A DNA stretch of 64,000 nt. It comes from Streptomyces griseus subsp. griseus (GTDB lineage: Bacteria; Actinomycetota; Actinomycetes; Streptomycetales; Streptomycetaceae). The stretch spans positions 4,030,001 to 4,094,000 of the forward strand of contig NZ_CP032543.1 in NCBI RefSeq assembly GCF_003610995.1, read 5' to 3'. This document shows, one piece after another, positions 16,023 to 24,616 of the stretch (position 1 is the stretch's first letter; every line of letters begins with the position of its first letter). The position numbers were made by a program, and so were the translations under genes. The notes below the pieces were generated by a model. The model was not told where the DNA came from. It made no database searches and saw only the letters and a list, made by a program, of their open reading frames with translations.

Positions 16023-17066
16023 GTGGCGTCCAACCAGCCTGCCCCTGAGGCCCCGTCACCCTTCACTGCCGATGGCCTCGGTGGTCCGGAGCGGACGTGG
16101 GAGGAGTGGAACCCCACCGCGGAGTCCGTCCGCCCCGTGCGCGGCAAACACCGCGTGGCCAAGCAGCGCGGCCTCGCCCGCAGCTCCACCGTCCTCGGGG
16201 TCGGCGTCATAGCGGCTGTCGGCGCGGGTGGCATGGCCACCGCCCAGTCCAAGCCCCCGGTCTCCATCTCCCTCCCCGATTCCATCGCGGACAACCTCCC
16301 CGACGCCAAGTCCCTTCCCGGCGTCGGGGCCTTCATGTCCGACGAGGCCGAGGCCGCCCCGGTCACCGCCGCCCCGCTCACCACCGCGGGCATCACGACC
16401 GCCGAGGCCGACCAGGGCACCACCGACGCCGGTGAGGCACTGCGCGCCCGCATCCTCCAGCAGGCCGAGCAGCAGCAGGCCAGCGCCGACGCCGAGGCCG
16501 AGGCCGCCGAGGAGAAGGCCGCGGCCGAGAAGGCCGCCGCCGACGCGAAGAAGCAGCAGGACCAGGCCGAGGCCAAGGCCAAGGCCAAGATCGCCGCCGA
16601 GAAGAAGGCGGCGGAGGAAGCGGCCGCGAAGAAGGCCGAGGAGGAGCGCCTCGCCAAGCTCCGCGCCAGCTACACGCTGCCCACCTCGTCGTACACGCTC
16701 ACCTCGACCTACGGCCAGTCCGGCGCGATGTGGTCCTCGGGCCAGCACACCGGCCTGGACTTCGCCGGGGCGGCCGGTTCGCCGCTCAAGGCCGTGCACA
16801 GCGGCACGATCACGTCGGCCGGCTGGTCCGGTTCGTACGGCTACCGCACCGTCCTCCAGCTGGAGGACGGCACCGAGCTCTGGTACGCCCACCAGTCCTC
16901 GATCGACGTCTCGGTCGGCCAGAAGGTGAGCACCGGCGAGACCATCGGCCGCATGGGCGCCACCGGCAACGTGACCGGCGTCCACCTCCACCTGGAGGTC
17001 CGCACCGCCGGCGGCTCGGCCATGGACCCGGCCGCCTGGCTGAACAGCAAGGGCCTCTCCGTCTGA
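16023..17066 (+). CDS. Secreted M23-family cell-wall peptidase
   Basis: A 347-residue peptidoglycan endopeptidase. A charged N-terminus (GKHRVAKQRGLARS) precedes a hydrophobic export segment (VLGVGVIAAVGAGGMATAQ, about 57-75). Then comes a long Ala/Glu/Lys-rich coiled coil (about 140-215), and an M23/LytM domain with HTGLDF (HxxxD zinc ligands) and GVHLHLEV (HxH). The GTG start has a GGAAGGAAAGGAG site upstream. The riboswitch in its leader links it to c-di-AMP signalling of wall stress and germination. Confidence 0.92.
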   Translation: MASNQPAPEAPSPFTADGLGGPERTWEEWNPTAESVRPVRGKHRVAKQRGLARSSTVLGVGVIAAVGAGGMATAQSKPPVSISLPDSIADNLPDAKSLPGVGAFMSDEAEAAPVTAAPLTTAGITTAEADQGTTDAGEALRARILQQAEQQQASADAEAEAAEEKAAAEKAAADAKKQQDQAEAKAKAKIAAEKKAAEEAAAKKAEEERLAKLRASYTLPTSSYTLTSTYGQSGAMWSSGQHTGLDFAGAAGSPLKAVHSGTITSAGWSGSYGYRTVLQLEDGTELWYAHQSSIDVSVGQKVSTGETIGRMGATGNVTGVHLHLEVRTAGGSAMDPAAWLNSKGLSV

Positions 17067-17107
17067 GACCTGGGTACGTCGCTCGTCGCCGTCCCTTCGC
17101 CCACCCC

Positions 17108-17145
17108 GGCAGCCCTGACGCTCACCCCCCGACGTCAGGGCTGCC
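17108..17145 (+). terminator. Terminator of the M23 peptidase gene
   Basis: A 13-base perfect inverted repeat (GGCAGCCCTGACG and its complement) with a 12-base loop, 42 bases past the stop. Confidence 0.82.
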
Positions 17146-17224
17146 GGTCTCTCCGGTGGGGTACGGGGGAGTACCTGGCCCAGCCATGGAATATGTGGCT
17201 CCGGCGCCGCCGTTGAACACCCAC

Positions 17225-18169
17225 ATGACTTCTCTGCGCCCCCTCGGCAGCTCCGGCCTCCAGGTCTTCCCCCTCTCCCTCGGCGGCAACGTCTTCGGCT
17301 GGACGGCGGACGAGGCCCAGTCCTTCGCGGTCCTCGACGCGTACGCCGCGGCGGGCGGCAACTTCATCGACACCGCCGACGCCTACACCGCCTGGATCGA
17401 GGGCAACCACGGCGGCGAGTCGGAGACCGTCATCGGCAAGTGGCTCGCCTCGCGCGGCAACCGCTCCGACATCGTCGTGGCCACCAAGGTCGGCGCCCAC
17501 CCCGACTACAAGGGGCTCTCCGCCACCACCGTCAAGGCCGCCGCCGAGCAGTCGCTGCGCCGCCTCGGCACCGACCACATCGACCTCTACTACACGCACT
17601 TCGACGACGAGACCGTCCCGGTCGAGGAGATCATCACCGCCCTCGACCAGCTGGTGAAGGACGGCAAGGTGCGCCACATCGCCGCCTCCAACATCAGCCC
17701 GGAGCGGCTCCAGGCGTCGCTGGACTTCTCCGAGCGCGAGGGCCTGGCCCGGTACGTCGCGCTCCAGCCGCACTACAACCTGGTCTCCCGGGACACCTAC
17801 GAGGGCCCGCTCCAGGAGACCGCCGCCCGCGCCGGGCTCGCGGCCGTACCGTACTTCGCGCTCGCCGCCGGTTTCCTCACCGGCAAGTACCGCCCGGGTT
17901 CGAGCGTGGAGAGCGCCCGCTCGGCCAAGGCGGGCGAACACCTGGAGTCGGAGCGCGGCCGCAAGGTGCTGGCCGCTCTCGACAAGGTCGCCGCGGAACG
18001 GGATGCCGAGATCGCCACGGTCGCCCTCGCCTGGCTCGCCGCCCGCCCCACGGTCGCGGCCCCGATCGCCTCGGCCCGCACGGTCGACCAGCTCCCCGCC
18101 CTGCTGGCCGTCGCCGACCTGGAGCTGACGGACGCGGAGCTGACGGCGCTCACGGAGGCGTCCGCCTGA
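17225..18169 (+). CDS. Aldo/keto reductase
   Basis: A 314-residue NADPH-dependent oxidoreductase with the full catalytic tetrad: Asp49 and Tyr54 (FIDTADAY), Lys88 (ATKVG), His125 (YYTHFD). Typical family segments GLQVFPLSLGGNVFGW, SLRRLGTDHIDLYY and the cofactor-binding SARTVDQL follow. ATG 17225 is chosen by alignment to the family start. It converges with the PrsW-like gene. The substrate is unknown. Confidence 0.92.
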   Translation: MTSLRPLGSSGLQVFPLSLGGNVFGWTADEAQSFAVLDAYAAAGGNFIDTADAYTAWIEGNHGGESETVIGKWLASRGNRSDIVVATKVGAHPDYKGLSATTVKAAAEQSLRRLGTDHIDLYYTHFDDETVPVEEIITALDQLVKDGKVRHIAASNISPERLQASLDFSEREGLARYVALQPHYNLVSRDTYEGPLQETAARAGLAAVPYFALAAGFLTGKYRPGSSVESARSAKAGEHLESERGRKVLAALDKVAAERDAEIATVALAWLAARPTVAAPIASARTVDQLPALLAVADLELTDAELTALTEASA

Positions 18170-18189
18170 GCCGGACCGCCTGAACCGCC

Positions 18190-19770
18190 TTACGGGGGAG
18201 GCGGGGTGGGGCGGCTGTAGGGGGCGTGGTGGCCGTCCTGGCTGTGCGGGCCGTGCGGATCGTGCCGGCTCTGTCGCCCGTACGGGGATGGCTGCGGGGC
18301 CGGGGTGCCGTGCGCGGTTCCGTAGCCCTGGCCGTAGCTGTATCCCTGCCCCGGCCCGTAGCTGTACCCATGGCTCTGTCCGTAGCCGTAACTCTGGCTC
18401 TGCCCGTACGCGTACCCGTATCCGTACGGCAGGGGCGGGCGCGGCTGTGGGCGTGGACGCGGGCCGGTGCCCGTCATGCGGGCCGCGTGGGTGAGGGCCG
18501 GGGCGGCGATGTCGCGGCGTTGCCAGAGGTGGTGCAGCAGCTCCCGTTCCCGGGCGGCGAAGTCCGGGCCCACCGCGTCGTGGCGGGCGCGGCGGCGCAG
18601 GCCGGCCAGGGTCGTCGCGAACGACTCGTACTCGGCGACCGCGCGGGCCGCCGCCCGGCCCCGGGAGCGGTCCTGCTTGCCGTGCCAGTGGCGGGCCAGG
18701 TCGCGGGCCACGCCCCTGGTCCGCATCGAGGAGAGCGCGAGGGGCTCGGCCGGGGTCAGCCAGCCCGCCGTGGCGTACGCGGGGAGTTCGGCGGCGAGCG
18801 TTCGCAGCTCCCGTCGGCGCCACCAGACCGCCAGCCAGACCACCAGCGCGAAGACCGGGACCATCACCACCGCGTACACCGCGTAGAAGCCGTACGGGCC
18901 GAAGGCCGACGAGCCGTTCCACAGCGCGTGCAGGCCCATCGCGAAGAGCAGGCCGAGCACCGGCAACGCGATCCGGCGGACCCGGTGGTGGCGGGCGCTG
19001 ATCGCCGCGAAGCCGAAGCCGAGACCGGTGAGCACCGTGAACAGCGGGTGCGCGAACGGCGACATCACGATCCGTACGAAGAACGTCCCGGCCGTCACCG
19101 AGGCGATCCCGGAGCTGCCCAGCTGCTGGTCCTCGTCGAAGGCGTTGCCCAGGTAGAGGATGTTCTCGGTGAAGGCGAAGCCCGTCGCGGTGAAGCCGGC
19201 GACCACGATGCCGTCGACCACGCCCCGGAACTCCCGCCTCCGGAAGATGAAGATCAGCAGAACGGAGACGGCCTTGGCGCTCTCCTCCACGACCGGGGCG
19301 ATCACCGTCGCCCCCAGGGTGTCGGCGCTCGTCGGGTCGGCGGTCGCCGTGGCGATCCAGCGCATCGCGAACGAGTTGGCGATGATCGCGACGAGCGCGG
19401 CGGCGCACGCACCCCAGGCGAAGGAGAAGATCAGGTTCCGCCAGGGGCCCGGCTCCACCCGGTCCAGCCAGCGGAAGGCGGCCATCAGGAGCGGCACCGG
19501 CAGCACCGCCAGACCGAGGCCGACGAGGAAGCCCTCGGGACCCGTCTGCTCGCGGACCAGGGCCAGGATCACCAGCCCGCACAGCGCGAGCGCCACGATC
19601 ACCGTCCCGGCGCGGAACACCTTGCTGCGCCACACCATGCCGACGCGGCGCGGCCGGTACGTCCACCGGCCGCGCTCCGGCACGGCGCCCAGCACCTCCT
19701 CGGGCCGCTGCTCGTTGAGGACCGGGACCGCCGGCTGCCACTGCTGGTACTGCACGGAACCGTCGGACAC
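18190..19770 (-). CDS. PrsW-like intramembrane metalloprotease with Tyr/Gly-rich tail
   Basis: A 526-residue polytopic membrane protein with about eight TM segments (residues 50-325). It carries the PrsW/CAAX-protease motifs VVEESAKA (EExxK), FAFTENILY, PFAHPLFT and GLHALWN, the presumed metal site. B. subtilis PrsW cleaves anti-sigma factor RsiW; here the substrate is unknown. The C-terminal ~110 residues are low-complexity, with many YGYGYAYGQSQSYGYG-type repeats and a His-rich end. It is the third gene after lhgO and trmB on the same strand. Confidence 0.85.
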   Translation of the reverse strand: MSDGSVQYQQWQPAVPVLNEQRPEEVLGAVPERGRWTYRPRRVGMVWRSKVFRAGTVIVALALCGLVILALVREQTGPEGFLVGLGLAVLPVPLLMAAFRWLDRVEPGPWRNLIFSFAWGACAAALVAIIANSFAMRWIATATADPTSADTLGATVIAPVVEESAKAVSVLLIFIFRRREFRGVVDGIVVAGFTATGFAFTENILYLGNAFDEDQQLGSSGIASVTAGTFFVRIVMSPFAHPLFTVLTGLGFGFAAISARHHRVRRIALPVLGLLFAMGLHALWNGSSAFGPYGFYAVYAVVMVPVFALVVWLAVWWRRRELRTLAAELPAYATAGWLTPAEPLALSSMRTRGVARDLARHWHGKQDRSRGRAAARAVAEYESFATTLAGLRRRARHDAVGPDFAARERELLHHLWQRRDIAAPALTHAARMTGTGPRPRPQPRPPLPYGYGYAYGQSQSYGYGQSHGYSYGPGQGYSYGQGYGTAHGTPAPQPSPYGRQSRHDPHGPHSQDGHHAPYSRPTPPPP

Positions 19771-19870
19771 CCCTCGACCCTAACGAGGACCACGGACACC
19801 CGGCGACGGTGCATCCGGCCAGGACATGGCCGGACCGGGCGATGCGCCGGGCTCTGTGGCAGGTGTTGTC

Positions 19871-20782
19871 TCAGATACGGGCGAACAGCAGGTCGTGCAC
19901 CACATGGCCCTTGTCCAGACCCTGGCCCTCGAACCGGGTCAGCGGCCGGAACGCCGGACGCGGCGCGTATCCGCCGTCCGCCGCCGTGTTCGCGAAGCGG
20001 GGGTGCGCGGTCAGCACCTCCAGCATCTGCTCCGCGTACGGCTCCCAGTCGGTCGCGCAGTGCACGATCGCGCCGGGCTTGAGCACCGGGGCCACCAGGT
20101 CCAGGAATTCCGGCTGGATGAGGCGCCGCTTGTGGTGGCGGGCCTTGGGCCAGGGGTCCGGGAAGTAGACCCGCAGGCCGTCGAGGGACTCGGGGGCCAG
20201 CATCTCGCGGAGCAGGATCACCGCGTCGCCGTTGGCCACCCGTACGTTGGTGGAGCCCGCCTTGTCCGCGAGGCCCAGCAGGTTGCCCTGGCCGGGGGTG
20301 TGGACGTCGACGGCGAGGATGCCGGTGCCCGGGTCGTCGGCGGCCATCCGGGCGGTGGCCTCGCCCATGCCGAACCCGATCTCCAGGACGACGGGCAGGC
20401 CGTCGAGGAGCTGGTCCAGGTCGAGGACGCGCTTGCCGTCGATGTCCAGGCCCCACTTGGGCCACAGCCGCTCCAGGGCGTCCTGCTGGCCGGTGGTGAC
20501 CCGGCTGCGGCGCGGCTGGAAGCTGCGGATGCGGCGCTCGTGGTGCGACCCGGCCGGGTCGGCGGCGGGGCCACCGGGGAAGCGGGGCTCCTGGCGCAGC
20601 CGGCGCGCACGCTCGAAGGAGGCGGCCCGCAGGGCGGCGGCTTCGTCGGCGGTCGGCTCCGTGGAACCGGTCGCCGGCGCGTGGACCGTCGTGGTGTCGG
20701 CGTCGGCGGACAGCACGGCTTCGTCGGCCGTCCCGGATCCGGGGGCCGCGGCGGAGGTGGGGTTCAAGGGCTGCTCAGACAC
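19871..20782 (-). CDS. trmB: tRNA (guanine46-N7)-methyltransferase
   Basis: Methylates G46 in the variable loop of tRNAs. A polar N-terminal extension of about 80 residues is followed by the TrmB domain: SAM loop EIGFGMGEA, DVHTPG, the signature PDPWPKARHHKRRL and TDWEPYAEQM. 303 residues is long for the family because of the extension, which is common in actinomycetes. The start overlaps the lhgO stop by 8 bases. Confidence 0.94.
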   Translation of the reverse strand: MSEQPLNPTSAAAPGSGTADEAVLSADADTTTVHAPATGSTEPTADEAAALRAASFERARRLRQEPRFPGGPAADPAGSHHERRIRSFQPRRSRVTTGQQDALERLWPKWGLDIDGKRVLDLDQLLDGLPVVLEIGFGMGEATARMAADDPGTGILAVDVHTPGQGNLLGLADKAGSTNVRVANGDAVILLREMLAPESLDGLRVYFPDPWPKARHHKRRLIQPEFLDLVAPVLKPGAIVHCATDWEPYAEQMLEVLTAHPRFANTAADGGYAPRPAFRPLTRFEGQGLDKGHVVHDLLFARI

Positions 20783-22031
20783 AATGACCCGATTCTACGG
20801 CGGGCGGCCTCCACCCCGTCTCCTGAGCCCGGCGCAGCGCCAGCCGCGCCACCTCCCGTCCGATCGGCAGGCACGCCGTCGCGGCGGGCGAGGGCGCGTT
20901 GAGCACGTGCACGGTGTGCGGGGCCTCGCGGATCAGGAAGTCGTCGACCAGCGTGCCGTCCTTCAGCACCGCCTGGGCCCGTACCCCGGCCGGTGACGGG
21001 CGCAGGTCCTCCTCCCGTACGGCGGGGAGCAGCCGGCGTACGGCCTGGGTGAAGGCGGACTTCGAGAGCGAGCGGTGCACCTCGCCCGCCCCGTACCGCC
21101 AGTGTCTGCGGGCGATGTGCCAGGTGCCCGGCCAGCTCAGCGTGGACAGGAGTTCGGCGGGGCGCACCACCGGCCAGCCGTACCCCTCGCGGGCCAGGGC
21201 GGGGACCGCGTTCGGCCCGAGGTGGACCGAGCCGTCGAAGCCCCGGGTCAGGTGGACGCCGAGGAAGGGGAAGGCCGGGTCCGGCACCGGGTAGACCAGG
21301 CCGCGCACCAGCTCGGGGCGGGCCAGCTCGTAGTACTCGCCCCGGAACGGCACGATCCGCACCTCCGGGTCGTCGCCCGCGAGCCGGGCCACCCGGTCGC
21401 AGTGCAGCCCCGCGCAGTTGACCAGGGTCCGGGCGCGGACCACCAGCCCGTCCGCCGTGCGCACCGCCACGCCCCAGGCGCGCCGGTCTATCGCCGTGAC
21501 CTCCGCCCCGTACCGCACGATCCCGCCGGCGGCCGTGACCTCGGTCGCGAAGCGGGTGGCGACGGCCGTGAAGTCGCAGACGCCGGTCGTGCCGACCCGG
21601 ATCGCCGCGAGGCCCCGGACCTCGGGCTCGTACTCCGCGATCTGCGCCGGGCCCAGCTCCCGCACCGGCAGTCCGTGCTCGCGGCCGCGCTGGACCAGGC
21701 TGTGCAGCCGGGGCAGCTCGGAGCGGTCGGTGGCGACGATCAGCTTGCCGGTGACGGCGTGGGCGATGCCGTGCTCGGCGCAGAAGCCGGCCAGCTCGGC
21801 GGAGCCGCGCAGCGCGTACCGCGCCTTGAGCGAACCGGGGCGGTAGTAGATCCCGCTGTGGATCACTCCGCTGTTGCGGCCGGTCTGGTGGCGGGCGGGG
21901 CCGTGCTCCTTCTCCAGGACCGTCACCCGGGTGCCCGGAGCGGCCCTCTGGAGGGCGTACGCGGTCGACAGACCGACGATCCCTCCGCCGATCACCAGCA
22001 CATCGCAGTCGTACGCCGCGTGCGTCATCAT
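20775..22031 (-). CDS. lhgO: L-2-hydroxyglutarate oxidase (LhgO-like)
   Basis: FAD-dependent oxidase of the DAO superfamily that recycles L-2-hydroxyglutarate. The dinucleotide fold VLVIGGGIVGLSTAYAL is near residue 10. Family features GPARHQTGRNSGVIHSGIYY and VPFRGEYYEL are present, with a C-terminal NAPSPAATACLPIG FAD-binding stretch. Start ATG 22031 (or 22028) follows GGGAGGTGGCG; the frame runs further upstream without family similarity. It is coupled to trmB. Confidence 0.88.
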   Translation of the reverse strand: MMTHAAYDCDVLVIGGGIVGLSTAYALQRAAPGTRVTVLEKEHGPARHQTGRNSGVIHSGIYYRPGSLKARYALRGSAELAGFCAEHGIAHAVTGKLIVATDRSELPRLHSLVQRGREHGLPVRELGPAQIAEYEPEVRGLAAIRVGTTGVCDFTAVATRFATEVTAAGGIVRYGAEVTAIDRRAWGVAVRTADGLVVRARTLVNCAGLHCDRVARLAGDDPEVRIVPFRGEYYELARPELVRGLVYPVPDPAFPFLGVHLTRGFDGSVHLGPNAVPALAREGYGWPVVRPAELLSTLSWPGTWHIARRHWRYGAGEVHRSLSKSAFTQAVRRLLPAVREEDLRPSPAGVRAQAVLKDGTLVDDFLIREAPHTVHVLNAPSPAATACLPIGREVARLALRRAQETGWRPPAVESGHCV

Positions 22032-22163
22032 CACGCCACCTCCCACCCCGATAGTGCACTGACCCACTGACAGCGGGCTCAAACCCGATCCGGGCAGGGC
22101 GTGGCGCACCATCGGGGCGCCCGCACCGGACGCCCGGCCCGGACCCGGGCCACGAGCACCGGC

Positions 22164-23747
22164 TCAGACCTGGGTCACCAGCAGCGGACGGGCCCGCTCC
22201 CGCAGCTCGGCGACGCGCGGCTCGTCCCCGTACGGTTCGAGCCGGTGGAGCAGATCGCGTACGTACTCGGTGGTGCGTGCGGAGGAGATGCGGCCGGCCA
22301 CCTCGACCGCCCGGGTGCCCGCCGCGCAGGCCGCGTCCAGGTTCCCCGACTCCAGCTCGGCGACGGCGGAGACGACGAGCCGCAGTCCGTGGCTCCGGAC
22401 GAACTCGTCGGTCGGCCGGGAGAGCGCCTGCTCGGTGAAGCGCCTCACCTGGCGGGGCGCCTTCAGGTCGCGGTAGCACTCGGCGGCGTCCGCGGCGAAC
22501 CGGTCGTAGCTGTAGAAGCCGAGCCAGGACGGGTCCGCGTCGCCCGCCCGGGACCGCTCCAGCCAGCTCTCGGCGCCCTTGAGCGCGGCCCCCGCGGCCG
22601 GTGCGTCGCCCGCCTTGGCGTGGGCGCGGGCCTCCACCAGCCGGAAGAAGCTCATGGTGCGGGCGGTCGCCAGGCCACGGTTGCGCTCCACGGCGGCCTG
22701 CGCGAGGTCGACGCCCTCGTCGGCGAAGCCCCGGTAGGTCGCCTGGAGGGACATCGAGGCGAGGACATAGCCGCCCAGGGGTACGTCGGCGGCGGCGCGG
22801 GCCAGGCGCAGGGCCTGGATGTAGTAGCGCTGGGCGGCCTCCTGCTGGCCGGTGTCGAACGCCATCCAGCCCGCGAGCCGGGTCAGCTCGGCCGAGGCGC
22901 CGAACAGGGCCCGGCCCACCTCGTCGGTGTACGAGCCGAGGAGCAGGGGTGCCGCGTCCACGCGTAAGCACTCGGGGACCATCGAGGAACGCCAGTCGCC
23001 GCCGCCGTACTTGGAGTCCCAGCGCCGGGCGTCCTGGGCCGCCTCGCGCAGCTTCATGACGTCGCTGTGGCCCACCCGCAGCGGTGAGGCGTCCGCGACG
23101 GACTCCGGGCCGGGCTGCACGGGCACGGAGCCGCTCGCCGCGCCCGGGGGTGTGTGCGGATGGTGTGCGCCGCGGCCGTCAGGTCCGCCCTGCGGTCCCC
23201 GGGGACCGGGCGTGCCGGGGCTGTCCTGGCCGCCGCTCCGGGCGCCGAGGATCGCCGCCTGTGCCGCCGTCGGGTCGCGGGCGACCGACGGATCGGCGGG
23301 GGTTATCAGCCAGCGGGACGCGGGGGTCGCATAGGCGCTCACCGCGAACGAACCGGCCAGCGACTGCCAGATCCCGCCGCCGCCCCTGCGCCCGGCCAGA
23401 TCCAGCCGGTACAGCTCGGTCGCCGACCTCACCGCCTCGCCCACGTCCCGGGGGAAGGCGAGGCCGACCTCCGGCGCGGGGTCCGCGTCGGCGAGACCGA
23501 TCTCGTGCAGCGGGACCGGCCGGCCGAGCTTGGCCCCGATCGCCGCCGCGATCAGATGGGGCGCCGCACCTTGCGGCACCATCCCCTTGGCGACCCACCG
23601 GGCCACCGAGGTCTTGTCGTAGCGAAGTGTCAGACCGCGCTGTGCTCCGAGGTCGTTGACCCGCCGGGCGAGCCCGGCGTTACTGATTCCCGCGAGGGCG
23701 AGAACCGTGCCGAGCTTCTCGTTCGGCCCGCGTTGCTCCCTGGACAT
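22164..23747 (-). CDS. NsdA/NsdB-like sporulation-associated regulator
   Basis: A 527-residue protein with an N-terminal HTH-like region ([20 protein letters not shown]...[10 protein letters not shown]) shared with the streptomycete developmental regulators NsdA/NsdB. A variable Pro/Gly linker (about 170-225) and a long helical TPR-like region (about 240-520) follow. From memory it corresponds to the S. coelicolor sporulation-associated protein SCO4114. Its role is probably control of differentiation and antibiotic onset through protein contacts. Target sites are not visible. Confidence 0.8.
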   Translation of the reverse strand: MSREQRGPNEKLGTVLALAGISNAGLARRVNDLGAQRGLTLRYDKTSVARWVAKGMVPQGAAPHLIAAAIGAKLGRPVPLHEIGLADADPAPEVGLAFPRDVGEAVRSATELYRLDLAGRRGGGGIWQSLAGSFAVSAYATPASRWLITPADPSVARDPTAAQAAILGARSGGQDSPGTPGPRGPQGGPDGRGAHHPHTPPGAASGSVPVQPGPESVADASPLRVGHSDVMKLREAAQDARRWDSKYGGGDWRSSMVPECLRVDAAPLLLGSYTDEVGRALFGASAELTRLAGWMAFDTGQQEAAQRYYIQALRLARAAADVPLGGYVLASMSLQATYRGFADEGVDLAQAAVERNRGLATARTMSFFRLVEARAHAKAGDAPAAGAALKGAESWLERSRAGDADPSWLGFYSYDRFAADAAECYRDLKAPRQVRRFTEQALSRPTDEFVRSHGLRLVVSAVAELESGNLDAACAAGTRAVEVAGRISSARTTEYVRDLLHRLEPYGDEPRVAELRERARPLLVTQV

Positions 23748-24616
23748 GCGCCACCCCTCGACACACAGACAGCCGCCGCGTCACCGAGGACGGCGCGCGG
23801 CATTCGTACCGATGCTCCCCAGGTTCGAACCCCCGTACTCCGCCTGCACACGCATGTGGCCGAGCCCCGAGGAATATGCCCCCCTGCTGAGAACACCAGT
23901 AAACACAGCGTAGTTCTCCCCATCCCTACCGTTAAGGGGCAGACGTCCGTATGGCGGGATTGTTGTCCGTGCGGGCGGCCGGGCCCGCGCTCCGGGGGTG
24001 CGCGTGGCGGGATGGGGCGTGCCCCTGGTGTGTGGCCGTGCGCCCGGCCGTGCGCTCTGGCCCGGCCCGTACGGGAGGGGCTTGGCTGGGTACCGCGTGG
24101 GTCGGCTCACTGCACTGGACTCAGTGGGCTGGGGGATACCGCCGCTCCATTCCCCGCGGGCGGCGGGCCGGTCCGGGAGGTGAGGCCCACCTCCCGGACT
24201 GTGCGTGGAAGGGTCCGCCGCGGGGGCGCGGACGGGTATGCGCGGGCGGCGGAGCCTGACGAGAATGGCTGAATAACGACCGTCCGGTGACGGTCTGGCC
24301 AACGGTCCGACTATGGCCGGATTTCGACCGCTCTCGGAGCTCGGCGGCTCCTCCTCCGTCTCTGTGTACGATGCGTCTTCGCGCGAGACCGGGCGGCCTC
24401 CGATGGTCCCTTAACTCCCGGAACCGGTACTTCCGTTGCCGGTGATGCGGTGAAGACGGCGGCGAGTCCGGGGTCCGGCCTTTGCCAGGGGCGCATGCTC
24501 ATCCGGCGTGCGCCGCCCGTACCCCCTCTCCTGCGGCGCTGTCGTGGCAGCATGTCCCGCAGCGGCGATACGACTCGGTACGGTGCGCCGCTTGTCCACA
24601 GCCTGTGGAGGCGGCG
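23748..24616. other. 869-base divergent intergenic region
   Basis: Separates the NsdA-like gene (minus) from the asparagine-synthetase-like gene (plus). Open frames here are short, GC-driven and lack recognisable domains. I see no lasso-peptide precursor or other small gene. It holds the candidate promoter at 23907-23935. Confidence 0.5.
23907..23935 (-). promoter_or_regulatory. Candidate promoter of the NsdA-like gene
   Basis: On the minus strand TTAACG (23935-23930) and TACGCT (23912-23907) are exactly 17 bases apart, in a patch less GC-rich than the surroundings and about 160 bases before the start codon. Confidence 0.45.

Noticed and set aside
23748..24616. Small plus-strand genes such as 23951-24259
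   Set aside because: No ribosome site, no domain, and composition typical of noncoding frames.
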